From assembly GCA_965603115.1 (NCBI GenBank), contig CBFDBT010000109.1, forward strand, positions 1 through 9,068: a stretch of DNA of 9,068 nucleotides, read 5' to 3'. Positions 1-7,819 of the stretch are shown here, one piece after another. Both the position numbers and the translations under genes were made by a program. The notes beneath the pieces are model-generated. The model searched no databases. It had not been told where the DNA came from and saw only the letters and a list, made by a program, of their open reading frames with translations. Source of the DNA: CBFDBT01 sp965603115 (GTDB lineage Bacteria > Pseudomonadota > Alphaproteobacteria > Sphingomonadales > Kordiimonadaceae). How positions within the stretch are numbered: the stretch's first letter is position 1; every line of letters starts with the position of its first letter.

Positions 1-1014
1 CATAAGCCCGTGGAAATTGGATTGCTGCAGCGCCATGCGGTTGATCACCTAATGACAAGTGGCGCAGAACACCCCTTTGCCAGAGCAGAGGAAAGTGGCA
101 AACGCATAGCAGTTATCGGCGCTGGCCCTGCTGGACTTTCCTGCGCACACAGAGCGGCAATGCTGGGCCATAATGTGGTTGTTTTCGAAGCCAAGGCTAA
201 GCCAGGTGGTCTTAATGAATATGGGTTGGCTGCCTATAAAATGGTTGATGATTTCGCCCAAAAAGAAGTTGCCTTCTTGCTGGCTATCGGCGGTATAGAG
301 ATTAAATACCACCGTAAACTGGGCGATAATTTAAATCTAAACGAACTGCGTGATACCTTTGATGCGGTTTATTTGGCCATTGGGCTCGGCAATGCAAATG
401 GTTTAGGCATTGATGGTGAGGACATAGATAGTATTGAAAATGCCGTGGATATGATCGAAAAAATTCGCCAAGCGGATGATAAATCTGAAGTTGCTGTTAG
501 CGGTGATGTGATTGTAATAGGCGCGGGTAATACGGCAATTGATGCCGCTGTTCAGGCTCGGCGTCTGGGCGCAAAAAATGTTACCATGGTCTATAGGCGT
601 GGGCAGGATCAAATGAGCGCAACTAGCTTTGAAGTTGATCTTGCGCGCACCAATGGTGTTGATATTAGATTAATGTCTTCACCGAAAGCCATAACGCACA
701 GTGGCAAAGGTGTGCGTATGGAATTTGAGCAGATGGGCTATAATGACGGGGCCTTGGTCGGTTTGGGAGAAAGTTTTGAACTGCCAGCCTCTAAAGTATT
801 AAAGGCTATTGGCCAAAAGCTTGACCAATCTATGCTCGGTGATATTGAGGTAAAAAATGGCAAAATTGCGGTTGGCGATGATTTCCAAACATCGGTGGAG
901 GGTGTGTTCTCTGGCGGTGATTGTATAAAGTCTGGTGAGGATTTAACGGTTCAAGCGGTTGAAGATGGTAAGCAGGCCGCCCACGCTATTGATGCCTATT
1001 TGAAGGCAAGGTAG
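1..1014 (+). CDS. preT: NAD(P)-dependent dihydropyrimidine dehydrogenase, flavoprotein subunit PreT (5'-truncated by window edge)
   Basis: This is the electron-input subunit of bacterial dihydropyrimidine dehydrogenase. It takes hydride from NAD(P)H through FAD and passes electrons to PreA, which reduces uracil and thymine. An FAD-binding GAGPAG motif is encoded at 118-135, followed by a run ending in FEAKAKPGG. A second Rossmann motif, GAGNTA, lies at 520-537 and leads into a YRRG segment, as in the glutamate-synthase small-subunit family. The C-terminal FAD motif GGD lies at 913-921, with the usual TVQAVEDGKQAA helix. The frame is open to base 1. The GTG at 10 is unlikely to be the start, because KPVEIGLLQR matches the interior of the family, just after the N-terminal [4Fe-4S] domain. 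I therefore infer that roughly 110 residues, including the cluster cysteines, lie upstream. preA follows after 9 bp. A generic GltD-like oxidoreductase is the alternative, but adjacency to preA settles it. Confidence 0.93.
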   Translation, partial: HKPVEIGLLQRHAVDHLMTSGAEHPFARAEESGKRIAVIGAGPAGLSCAHRAAMLGHNVVVFEAKAKPGGLNEYGLAAYKMVDDFAQKEVAFLLAIGGIEIKYHRKLGDNLNLNELRDTFDAVYLAIGLGNANGLGIDGEDIDSIENAVDMIEKIRQADDKSEVAVSGDVIVIGAGNTAIDAAVQARRLGAKNVTMVYRRGQDQMSATSFEVDLARTNGVDIRLMSSPKAITHSGKGVRMEFEQMGYNDGALVGLGESFELPASKVLKAIGQKLDQSMLGDIEVKNGKIAVGDDFQTSVEGVFSGGDCIKSGEDLTVQAVEDGKQAAHAIDAYLKAR

Positions 1015-1023
1015 GAAAATTTT

Positions 1024-2298
1024 ATGGCTGATTTAAAATGTACCATTGCTGGCATTGAAAGCATCAATCCATTTTGGCTGGCATCAGCACCGCCGACGGA
1101 TAAATATATTAATGTTGTGCGCTCATTTGAAGCGGGCTGGGCTGGAGTAGTTTGGAAAACGCTGGGAGAAGACCCGCCTGTTATAAATGTTGCTAGTCGA
1201 TATGGCGCGCACAAAGATGGCAACAACGCCGTCCTTGGCATCAATAATATTGAATTGATAACCGACCGTCCGCTTGAGACCAATCTGGAAGAAATTCGCC
1301 GTGTACGTCACGAGTGGCCGGACCGTGTCATTATAGGTTCGATGATGGCGGTAATAGAAGAAGACGCATGGAAAAATCTGGCAATAAAAATTGCAGAGGC
1401 TGGTGTGCACGGAATAGAGCTTAATCTTGGATGTCCGCACGGTATGTGTGAGCGCGGTATGGGCTCTGCTATCGGCCAAGTGCCTGAGATGGTAGAGAAG
1501 GTTACGCGTTGGGTCAAAGAGGTAGTGGATATTCCCGTCTTTACAAAGCTTACACCCAATATAACAAATATACTCTGGTCGGCCGAAGCTGCGCAAAAGG
1601 GTGGTGCTGATGCAGTGTCCTTGATTAACACAGTGAATTCAATTGTCTCGGTTGATCTTGATGCTATGGCGCCAAATCCTGTGGTGGACGGTAAGGGCAC
1701 ACACGGAGGCTATTGTGGCTCAGCGGTTAAGCCCATGGCGTTGAATATGGTCGCTGAAATTGCCCGCAATCCTGATACCAAAAATTTAAAAATGTCGGCC
1801 ATCGGTGGCATTGAAACATGGCGCGATGCGGCTGAGTTTATAGCACTTGGCGCTGAAGGCTTGCAGGTTTGCACCGCTGCAATGCTCTATGGGTTTCGTA
1901 TTGTCGATGATATGATAGCTGGTCTGTCTGGCTGGATGGATGAAAAGGGCTATGCATCTATTGACGACTTTAGAGGAATGGCGGTCCCCAATGTGGTGGA
2001 TTGGAACGAGCTGAATATGAACTTTGATACCAAGGCATTCATCGATAAGGATGCATGCATTGAGTGTGGGCGCTGTCATATAGCTTGCGAAGACACGTCG
2101 CATCAGGCGATAGAATTTGCAGTGGCGCAAGATGGTAAACGGAGCTTTTCCGTCATAGACGACGAGTGTGTCGGCTGTAATTTATGCGCGCTCATTTGCC
2201 CTGTACCTGGATGTATTGAAATGCAGCCCGTTAAAACAGACAAACCATATCTGACATGGCCTGAGCATCCTATGAATATAATGAAAGCAGCGGAGTGA
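1024..2298 (+). CDS. preA: Dihydropyrimidine dehydrogenase catalytic subunit PreA (FMN, two [4Fe-4S])
   Basis: This catalytic subunit reduces uracil and thymine to their 5,6-dihydro forms, the first step of the reductive pathway; it is cytoplasmic and pairs with PreT. The 424 residues comprise an FMN-binding TIM barrel (about 1-310) and a C-terminal bacterial ferredoxin domain. The catalytic loop NLGCPHGM places the presumed acid cysteine at C137, matching C671 of mammalian DPD (NLSCPHGM). The NTV motif of the substrate pocket is present in LINTVNS. Two CxxCxxCxxxC sets bind [4Fe-4S] clusters: C345/C348/C351/C355 and C382/C385/C388/C392. The length is normal for PreA and shorter than eukaryotic DPD, which fuses the PreT and PreA parts. 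ATG at 1024 is preceded by AGGA at 1013-1016, which overlaps the preT stop. One oddity is a second cysteine, C142, inside the catalytic loop, where the mammalian enzyme has Gly. Confidence 0.96.
   Translation: MADLKCTIAGIESINPFWLASAPPTDKYINVVRSFEAGWAGVVWKTLGEDPPVINVASRYGAHKDGNNAVLGINNIELITDRPLETNLEEIRRVRHEWPDRVIIGSMMAVIEEDAWKNLAIKIAEAGVHGIELNLGCPHGMCERGMGSAIGQVPEMVEKVTRWVKEVVDIPVFTKLTPNITNILWSAEAAQKGGADAVSLINTVNSIVSVDLDAMAPNPVVDGKGTHGGYCGSAVKPMALNMVAEIARNPDTKNLKMSAIGGIETWRDAAEFIALGAEGLQVCTAAMLYGFRIVDDMIAGLSGWMDEKGYASIDDFRGMAVPNVVDWNELNMNFDTKAFIDKDACIECGRCHIACEDTSHQAIEFAVAQDGKRSFSVIDDECVGCNLCALICPVPGCIEMQPVKTDKPYLTWPEHPMNIMKAAE
2292..2295 (+). promoter_or_regulatory. Ribosome binding site deciding the mmsA start
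   Basis: GGAG ends eight bases before ATG 2304 and overlaps the last codons and stop of preA. It supports ATG 2304 over the in-frame GTG at 2295, which would lie on the Shine-Dalgarno sequence itself. The overlap suggests translational coupling of mmsA to preA. Confidence 0.7.
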
Positions 2299-2303
2299 AT
2301 TTC

Positions 2304-3800
2304 ATGAGTTTAGTAGAGCATATTATCGCGGGTGAGCGCACATCAGGTGAGAGCAACGATAAAGCGCCTATATATAACCCGGCAACGGGTGAACAAACGG
2401 GTGACGTGGTCCTTGGTGGTGCGGCTGAGATCAATAAAGCGGTTGCTGTTGCTAAAGAGGCTTTTAAAAGCTGGAGCACCACGCCGCCAGCCAAGCGCGC
2501 TCGGGTCATGTTCAAGTTGCGCGATATCCTAGAGAGCCGTGCAGACGATGTGGCACGCACTATTAGTATGGAGCACGGCAAAACCCATGATGATGCGCTG
2601 GGTGAAGTTACCCGTGCGCTCGAAGTGGTGGAATATGCTTGCGGTATTACGGAAAAGCTAAAAGGCGATTTTAGCCGCGATGTTGGTCCCGGTATTGATA
2701 CCTGTTCAGAGCGCCAACCACTGGGTGTGGTCGCGGGCATTACTCCGTTTAATTTTCCGGCGATGGTACCGCTATGGATGATACCAATGGCTGTGGCAAC
2801 GGGTAATACATTCATTCTCAAGCCCTCAGAGCGTGATCCATCCAGCGCTAACCTTGTGCACGACCTTTTTGCCGAAGCGGGCTTGCCAGCAGGCGTTCTT
2901 AATGTGGTGCACGGCGGGAAAGATACCGTTGATGCGCTTCTCGATCACAGGGATGTGCATGCAGTAAGCTTTGTTGGCTCTACACCAATTGCAGAATATG
3001 TCTATACCCGAGGCTGCACGGCGGGCAAGCGTGTGCAAGCCCTTGGTGGCGCTAAAAACCACATGGTTATATTGCCAGACGCTGATCTTGATCAAGCCGC
3101 TGACGCCTTGATGGGCGCGGGTTTTGGGTCAGCGGGAGAGCGCTGTATGGCCATAAGTGTTGCTGTGCCTGTGGGAGAAGAAACAGCGGACAGGCTTGTT
3201 GAAAAATTAGTACCAATGGTTCGGGCGATGAAAATTGGCCCCTATGATGATGCTGACGCTGAAATGGGCCCTGTTATTACCCGTGAAGCTAAAGAGCGTA
3301 TTGAGGGTTTAATTTCTAAAGGCGAAAGCGAAGGTGCGAAAGTGTTGGTTGACGGTCGGGGCCATAAACTCCAAGGCTATGAAGATGGCTTTTGGGTTGG
3401 AGGTACATTGCTTGATCATGTCACATCCGAAATGAGTGTTTACAAGCAAGAGATTTTTGGACCCGTTCTGTCTGTTTTGCGGGCAAAATCATACGGCGAA
3501 GCCGTGGAGCTGATAAACCACCATGAATATGGCAATGGCACGGCGATCTTCACCCGCGACGGTGATGCGGCACGGGATTTCACATCAAAAATTCAGGTTG
3601 GTATGGTGGGCGTGAATGTGCCCATTCCTGTGCCTGTCGCTTACCATAGTTTCGGCGGCTGGAAGCGTTCAATTTTTGGTGCACACGGAATTTACGGGCC
3701 TGAGGCGGTTCATTTTTACACCAAGCTGAAAACTGTGACCACTAGGTGGCCGACAGGTATTCGCGCAGGTGCGGAGTTTACTTTTCCGAGTATGGATTAA
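2304..3800 (+). CDS. mmsA: CoA-acylating methylmalonate-semialdehyde dehydrogenase
   Basis: This ALDH-superfamily enzyme oxidises malonate semialdehyde or methylmalonate semialdehyde with NAD+ and CoA, giving acetyl-CoA or propionyl-CoA plus CO2. From ATG 2304 it has 498 residues, a normal length. Visible motifs are FNFP with the oxyanion-hole Asn at N150, LKPSER with cofactor-binding K173, the nucleophile C281 in GERCMAIS, and E383 in YKQEIFGP. The usual ALDH general-base glutamate is replaced by the LGGAKNH segment (247-253), which is diagnostic of this CoA-dependent family. An in-frame GTG at 2295 overlaps the preA stop, but ATG 2304 has GGAG eight bases upstream and is preferred. Placed between preA and the beta-ureidopropionase, it most likely handles the semialdehydes made from beta-alanine and beta-aminoisobutyrate. 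A role in valine or inositol breakdown is chemically possible, but no genes of those pathways are adjacent. Confidence 0.94.
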   Translation: MSLVEHIIAGERTSGESNDKAPIYNPATGEQTGDVVLGGAAEINKAVAVAKEAFKSWSTTPPAKRARVMFKLRDILESRADDVARTISMEHGKTHDDALGEVTRALEVVEYACGITEKLKGDFSRDVGPGIDTCSERQPLGVVAGITPFNFPAMVPLWMIPMAVATGNTFILKPSERDPSSANLVHDLFAEAGLPAGVLNVVHGGKDTVDALLDHRDVHAVSFVGSTPIAEYVYTRGCTAGKRVQALGGAKNHMVILPDADLDQAADALMGAGFGSAGERCMAISVAVPVGEETADRLVEKLVPMVRAMKIGPYDDADAEMGPVITREAKERIEGLISKGESEGAKVLVDGRGHKLQGYEDGFWVGGTLLDHVTSEMSVYKQEIFGPVLSVLRAKSYGEAVELINHHEYGNGTAIFTRDGDAARDFTSKIQVGMVGVNVPIPVPVAYHSFGGWKRSIFGAHGIYGPEAVHFYTKLKTVTTRWPTGIRAGAEFTFPSMD

Positions 3801-3814
3801 TTAACAACAATATT

Positions 3815-3821
3815 GAGGGGA
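3815..3821 (+). promoter_or_regulatory. Ribosome binding site deciding the pydC start
   Basis: GAGGGGA lies six bases before ATG 3828. It rules out the upstream in-frame TTG at 3813, whose codons would run through this site. It falls in the 27 bp gap after mmsA, in which no promoter is apparent. Confidence 0.75.
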
Positions 3822-3827
3822 TATAGT

Positions 3828-4697
3828 ATGGCTACTCTTAAAGGCGGTTTGATTCAAATGTCACTTAAGTCTTCTACGGACAATGACCCTGAGACCATTC
3901 GCAAAGCGATGATCGAGGCGCATATTCCGCTTATAGAAGAAGCAGGCGAGGCGGGTGTACAGGTTTTATGTTTTCAAGAGGTTTTCACGCAGCCCTATTT
4001 TTGCCCATCCCAAGATACAAAATGGTACGCAAGTGCTGAATCTATTCCAAATGGTCCAACAACAAAGCTGATGCAGGAATATGCTGCAAAATACAAGATG
4101 GTTATCGTTGTGCCAATTTATGAAAAAGACGAGGTGACGGGTGTTTATTATAATACCGCTGCGGTCATCGACGCTGATGGAAGTTACTTGGGTAAATACC
4201 ATAAAACCCATATTCCTCAGGTCTCCGGTTTTTGGGAGAAATTTTTCTTTAAGCCAGGTAATTCAAATTGGCCGGTGTTCGAGACGCAATATTGCAAACT
4301 TGGTGTCTATATTTGTTATGATCGCCATTTCCCTGAAGGTTGGCGCGCACTCGCACTTAATGGCGCTGAATATATCGTAAACCCGTCAGCCACCGTGGCG
4401 GGCTTGTCTGAATATTTATGGAAGCTGGAGCAACCCGCCTCCGCCGCTGCTAATGGCTGCTGGATAGGTGCGATTAACCGCGTGGGTCGCGAAGAGCCAT
4501 GGGACATTGGGGAATTTTATGGCCAAAGTTATTTTGTTAATCCGCGCGGTCAAATTGAAAAAGAAGCCAGTCGTGACAGAGACGAGCTCATCATTCATGA
4601 TATGGATATGGACATGGTCCAAGAGGTGCGTAACGGCTGGCAGTTCTTTAGGGATCGCCGCCCTAGTGCCTATACAAGGTTAACCGACGGGGAATAG
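3828..4697 (+). CDS. pydC: Beta-ureidopropionase (N-carbamoyl-beta-alanine amidohydrolase), nitrilase superfamily
   Basis: It hydrolyses N-carbamoyl-beta-alanine (or the beta-aminoisobutyrate analogue) to the beta-amino acid, CO2 and ammonia, the third step of reductive pyrimidine catabolism. The 289-residue protein is one C-N hydrolase domain. The catalytic triad is visible as E51 in FQEVF, K126 in KYHKTHIP and C163 in YICYDRHFPEG. The stretches NPSAT, LSEYLW and AINRVG, and a GxFYGxSY-type segment, resemble my recollection of mammalian UPB1, which has an extra N-terminal extension of nearly 100 residues. That is closer than to the M20-peptidase-type carbamoylases many bacteria use for this step. 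ATG 3828 is chosen because GAGGGGA (3815-3821) sits six bases upstream. The in-frame TTG at 3813 would fall before the Shine-Dalgarno. An N-carbamoyl-D-amino-acid or other amidase activity is possible, but the operon argues strongly for beta-ureidopropionase. Confidence 0.93.
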   Translation: MATLKGGLIQMSLKSSTDNDPETIRKAMIEAHIPLIEEAGEAGVQVLCFQEVFTQPYFCPSQDTKWYASAESIPNGPTTKLMQEYAAKYKMVIVVPIYEKDEVTGVYYNTAAVIDADGSYLGKYHKTHIPQVSGFWEKFFFKPGNSNWPVFETQYCKLGVYICYDRHFPEGWRALALNGAEYIVNPSATVAGLSEYLWKLEQPASAAANGCWIGAINRVGREEPWDIGEFYGQSYFVNPRGQIEKEASRDRDELIIHDMDMDMVQEVRNGWQFFRDRRPSAYTRLTDGE

Positions 4698-4721
4698 AAG
4701 ACTTTCGGGGGGAGAGGAACT

Positions 4722-6155
4722 ATGAAGGATAACGCAAGACAAGCTGATAGTCTGTGGAATAAGGATTTAGCGCCCACAACAGATGATACCCGAACATGGG
4801 ACTGGAAATCATACGCGGCGCTGTGGATCGCTATGGTGGTGTGTGTGCCAACCTATATGCTGGCAGGCGGGCTCGTGTCTGAAGGCATGTCATGGTGGCA
4901 AGCTGTTCTTACTGTTCTGCTCGGCAATATGATTGTGCTCATCCCGATGATCCTCATTGGTCACGCCGGTGCCAAACATGGTGTTCCTTTTCCGGTTCTT
5001 TTGCGCTCGGCTTTCGGCACCAAGGGCGCGCGTATTCCAGCCATTGCACGTGGTTTGGTGGCTTGTGGTTGGTTTGGTATTAATACATGGGTTGGCGGTT
5101 CAGCCATTTATGTCATCGTCAACGCGCTAAGCGGTGATGCCATTGTTGGCGCGTCCTTACCTTTTCTCGGCATAGACCTTGGTCAATTCCTTTGCTTTAT
5201 CGCCTTTTGGGCGATGCATCTTTATTTTATTAAAAATGGTACCGAGAGTATTCGCTGGCTTGAGACTTACGCAGCACCTTTTCTGATTGCCATGGGCCTC
5301 GCCCTTCTCGCTTGGGCTTATACGACAGCGGGTGGTTTTGGTGAAATGTTATCAGCACCCTCTGCTTTTGCTGTGGGTGGCTCTAAAGAAGGTCAGTTCT
5401 GGGGCGTTTTTGTCGCGAGCCTGACGGCGATGGTTGGTTTTTGGGCAACAATGGCGCTTAACATTCCCGACTTCACACGGTTTGCCAAAAGTCAAAAGGA
5501 TCAAATTATCGGTCAAGCCATAGGTCTGCCGCTACCCATGGCGCTCTTTGCTTTCATTAGTGTGGCGGTAACCTCCGCTACTGTCACGATATACGGTGAA
5601 GCCATATGGGATCCGGTCGCGCTCGCTGGTCGCATGGGCGGTTTTGGTGTGCTCATTGCGCTTGCAGCCCTCGTGGTCGCGACACTCACCACCAATCTTG
5701 CGGCGAACGTTGTCGCGCCCGCTTATGGTTTTTCTAACCTAAACCCTAAAAAAATAAGTTTTACTATGGGCGGCTATATCACCGCGGCTATCGGCATTGC
5801 CATCTTTCCGTGGAAGCTGCTTGAGACTGCGGGCGGTTATCTCTTTGTCTGGCTCATTGGGTATTCTGCACTGCTTGGGCCCATTGCCGGTATCTTAATT
5901 GTTGATTATTTTCTGGTGCGCAAAAGCGAGCTTGATCATGATGCGTTGTTTGATCACGAAGGACAGTATGGCACATGGAATTTAGCAGGACTTATGGCGC
6001 TCATTTTAGGTATTGCGCCTAATCTGCCAGGTTTTCTGCATGCTGCTGGTGCGCTGGATAGCGTTGCCCCTATTTTTGATCTGCTGTATAGTTATGCGTG
6101 GTTTGTTGGTCTTTTTGTTGCGGGAACCATCTATCTCGCCCTTGCTAAAAAGTAG
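4722..6155 (+). CDS. NCS1-family nucleobase/hydantoin/allantoin permease
   Basis: This inner-membrane nucleobase:cation symporter-1 protein probably imports the pyrimidine or a related ring that feeds the operon. The 477 residues have a short hydrophilic N-terminus with the family NKDLAP...RTWDW signature, then about twelve hydrophobic segments from residue 31 to the end; there is no cleavable signal. By comparison with the hydantoin transporter Mhp1, the binding-site positions are W117 in GWFGIN, W241 in the FWATMALNIPDFTRF segment, and N325 in TTNLAANVV. Residue 121 is Asn, where I recall Gln in Mhp1. These equivalences are from memory of the family. A strong GGGGGGAG (4707-4714) precedes ATG 4722. 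It sits between pydC and dihydropyrimidinase, so uracil, thymine, a dihydropyrimidine or hydantoin are the likely substrates; cytosine or allantoin cannot be excluded by sequence. Confidence 0.92.
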   Translation: MKDNARQADSLWNKDLAPTTDDTRTWDWKSYAALWIAMVVCVPTYMLAGGLVSEGMSWWQAVLTVLLGNMIVLIPMILIGHAGAKHGVPFPVLLRSAFGTKGARIPAIARGLVACGWFGINTWVGGSAIYVIVNALSGDAIVGASLPFLGIDLGQFLCFIAFWAMHLYFIKNGTESIRWLETYAAPFLIAMGLALLAWAYTTAGGFGEMLSAPSAFAVGGSKEGQFWGVFVASLTAMVGFWATMALNIPDFTRFAKSQKDQIIGQAIGLPLPMALFAFISVAVTSATVTIYGEAIWDPVALAGRMGGFGVLIALAALVVATLTTNLAANVVAPAYGFSNLNPKKISFTMGGYITAAIGIAIFPWKLLETAGGYLFVWLIGYSALLGPIAGILIVDYFLVRKSELDHDALFDHEGQYGTWNLAGLMALILGIAPNLPGFLHAAGALDSVAPIFDLLYSYAWFVGLFVAGTIYLALAKK

Positions 6156-6164
6156 GAGATACAT

Positions 6165-7604
6165 ATGTCTATTGTCATTCGCGGCGGCACTGTTGTAACA
6201 GCCGAGCAAACACTGTTAGCCGATGTATATTGTGAGGGCGGCATCATCGTAGCTGTGGGGCAAAATCTGGATGTGCCCTCAGACGCTGAGGTCATCGATG
6301 CTGGCGGTCAATATGTTATGCCGGGCGGCATTGACCCGCACACGCATATGCAATTGCCATTCATGGGCACGGTCGCGTCGGAAGATTTTTATACCGGCAC
6401 AGCCGCAGGTCTTGCAGGCGGCACGACAACCATTATTGATTTTGTTATCCCCAACCCGCAGCAGCCACTGATGGAAGCTTACCGCGAGTGGCGACAGTGG
6501 TCGGAAAAATCTTGTTCTAGCTATAGCTTCCATGTGGCGGTCACATGGTGGGACGAAAGTGTGCATGCTGATATGGGCACATTGGTCAAGGAAGAAGGTG
6601 TAAACAGCTTCAAGCATTTCATGGCCTACAAAGACGCCATCATGGCAACCGACGAGACGCTTTATAATAGCTTTACTCGCGCGCTAGAGCTTGGCGCTAT
6701 GGTCACTTGCCACGCTGAAAATGGCGAGTTGGTTTACCAGTTGCAAAAAAAGCTTTTGGATATGGGCATCACGGGGCCAGAAGGGCACCCCTTGTCGCGC
6801 CCACCTGCGGCTGAAGGCGAAGCCGCCAACCGCGCTATCCGCATGGCCGAGGTCATTGGTATCCCGCTTTACTTGGTGCATGTCTCTACTAAAGACGCGC
6901 TCGACGAAATTATCCGCGCGCGCGGTGAGGGTCAGCGGGTTTACGGCGAGGCACTTGCTGGGCATTTACTGATCGACGATAGTGTTTACCGCAACCCTGA
7001 CTTTGAAACGGCTGCCGCGCATGTGATGTCGCCGCCTTTTCGCTCTAAGGAACATCAGGCAGCGCTGTGGAAAGGCTTACAATCGGGCAATCTGCAAACC
7101 ACCGCCACAGATCATTGCTGTTTTTGCGCTGACCAAAAAGCGGCGGGCAAAGATGACTTTACCCTCATCCCCAACGGCACAGCAGGCATTGAAGATCGCA
7201 TGACTGTGCTTTGGACCCACGGCGTATCGACAGGGCGTCTGACGATGCAGGAGTTCGTTGCGGTGACATCAACCAATTCAGCCAAGATATTCAATATTTA
7301 TCCGCGCAAAGGCACCATAGCCGTGGGCGCCGACGCCGACATTGTTGTCTGGGACCCTGAGGCCAACAAGACAATATCGAAAGACACTCACCACCAAAAT
7401 ATCGACTTTAATATATTTGAAGGCATGGCGGTTAAGGGGTTGGCGTCCCACACCATCAGCGGCGGCGTGCTAAAATATGCTCGCGGTGAGCTGCGGGCTG
7501 AACGTGGCTCTGGCAGTTATATCAAACGCCCTGCCTTCGCACCCGTTTTTGATGCACTGGGTAAAATCGCTTCGGCGAATAAGCCAACGGCTGTTAAGAG
7601 GTAG
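6165..7604 (+). CDS. hydA: Dihydropyrimidinase (D-hydantoinase family)
   Basis: This binuclear-metal amidohydrolase opens dihydrouracil or dihydrothymine to the N-carbamoyl-beta-amino acid, step two of the pathway; many members also cleave 5-substituted hydantoins. All metal ligands are visible: H59 and H61 in DPHTHM, the carboxylated lysine K150 in NSFKHFMAYK, H183 in CHAENG, H239 in LVHVS and D316 in TDHCCF. The K150-to-H183 spacing of 33 equals that in the human enzyme. Substrate-contact candidates are Y155, S289 in MSPPFR and N337 in IPNG, matching the hydantoinase pattern. The 479-residue length is typical. ATG 6165 has AGGAG (6154-6158), which overlaps the permease stop codon and suggests tight co-expression. 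It is the last gene of the operon, followed by a noncoding inverted-repeat region and convergent genes. An allantoinase or a strict hydantoinase is less likely, given preTA and pydC in the same operon. Confidence 0.95.
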   Translation: MSIVIRGGTVVTAEQTLLADVYCEGGIIVAVGQNLDVPSDAEVIDAGGQYVMPGGIDPHTHMQLPFMGTVASEDFYTGTAAGLAGGTTTIIDFVIPNPQQPLMEAYREWRQWSEKSCSSYSFHVAVTWWDESVHADMGTLVKEEGVNSFKHFMAYKDAIMATDETLYNSFTRALELGAMVTCHAENGELVYQLQKKLLDMGITGPEGHPLSRPPAAEGEAANRAIRMAEVIGIPLYLVHVSTKDALDEIIRARGEGQRVYGEALAGHLLIDDSVYRNPDFETAAAHVMSPPFRSKEHQAALWKGLQSGNLQTTATDHCCFCADQKAAGKDDFTLIPNGTAGIEDRMTVLWTHGVSTGRLTMQEFVAVTSTNSAKIFNIYPRKGTIAVGADADIVVWDPEANKTISKDTHHQNIDFNIFEGMAVKGLASHTISGGVLKYARGELRAERGSGSYIKRPAFAPVFDALGKIASANKPTAVKR

Positions 7605-7622
7605 GTTTTCCTATCGTTCAAG

Positions 7623-7819
7623 CGCCACTAAGGCTATCCTCGCTTTCGCTGCGGGTGCGTGGTCACGCTTGCCTTGAAGCTGACGCTTCTGCGGATTGGA
7701 GATATATCTATCAGAATTAAGTATCCGAACAAGCTTGCTGGTGAGGCAAGGGCAAGGCCCGTCCGCAGGACACTTGTGTCCGAGGATAGCCTGAGCGTGA
7801 GCGCAAAATTTTAGTGGCG
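7623..7819. repeat. Intergenic inverted-repeat element between convergent operons
   Basis: The 235 bp gap between the hydA stop and the ferredoxin stop contains paired inverted repeats at its two ends. CGCCACTA at 7623-7630 is the exact reverse complement of 7812-7819. GGCTATCCTCG at 7632-7642 is the exact reverse complement of 7781-7791. The left pair of arms is separated by 1 base and the right pair by 20, so the folded structure would carry a bulge. Smaller hairpins lie within: GGACA/TGTCC at 7768-7781, and CTTGC/GCAAG at 7734-7750. CTGCGGA at 7689-7695 also complements 7762-7768. No open reading frame with recognisable content lies inside. It could be a bidirectional transcription stop, a dispersed palindromic repeat, or a decayed MITE. 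No flanking target duplication is obvious and there is no classical stem followed by a T-run. Confidence 0.6.

Noticed and set aside
10..12. GTG as the start codon of preT
   Set aside because: The frame is open through base 1 and the encoded KPVEIGLLQR is an internal family segment. No Shine-Dalgarno can be judged this close to the edge.
1123..1596. Minus-strand open frame of 157 codons antisense to preA
   Set aside because: The composition looks noncoding and preA on the other strand is unambiguous. No independent ribosome binding site or domain was seen.
2295..2297. GTG start for mmsA overlapping the preA stop (GTGA)
   Set aside because: The Shine-Dalgarno GGAG lies on the GTG itself and is well spaced for ATG 2304. 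The extra residues have no family support.
2270..2821. Long minus-strand open frame of 183 codons antisense to mmsA
   Set aside because: It is a mirror of strong coding sequence, low in complexity (Ser, Ala, Thr, Arg rich), with no recognisable motif.
3813..3815. TTG start for the beta-ureidopropionase
   Set aside because: It lies before the Shine-Dalgarno GAGGGGA, which is correctly spaced for ATG 3828.
7781..7819. Classical Rho-independent terminator after the two operons
   Set aside because: The inverted-repeat arms are about 140-180 bp apart and there is no compact GC-rich stem followed by a T-run, so I call it an inverted-repeat element instead.
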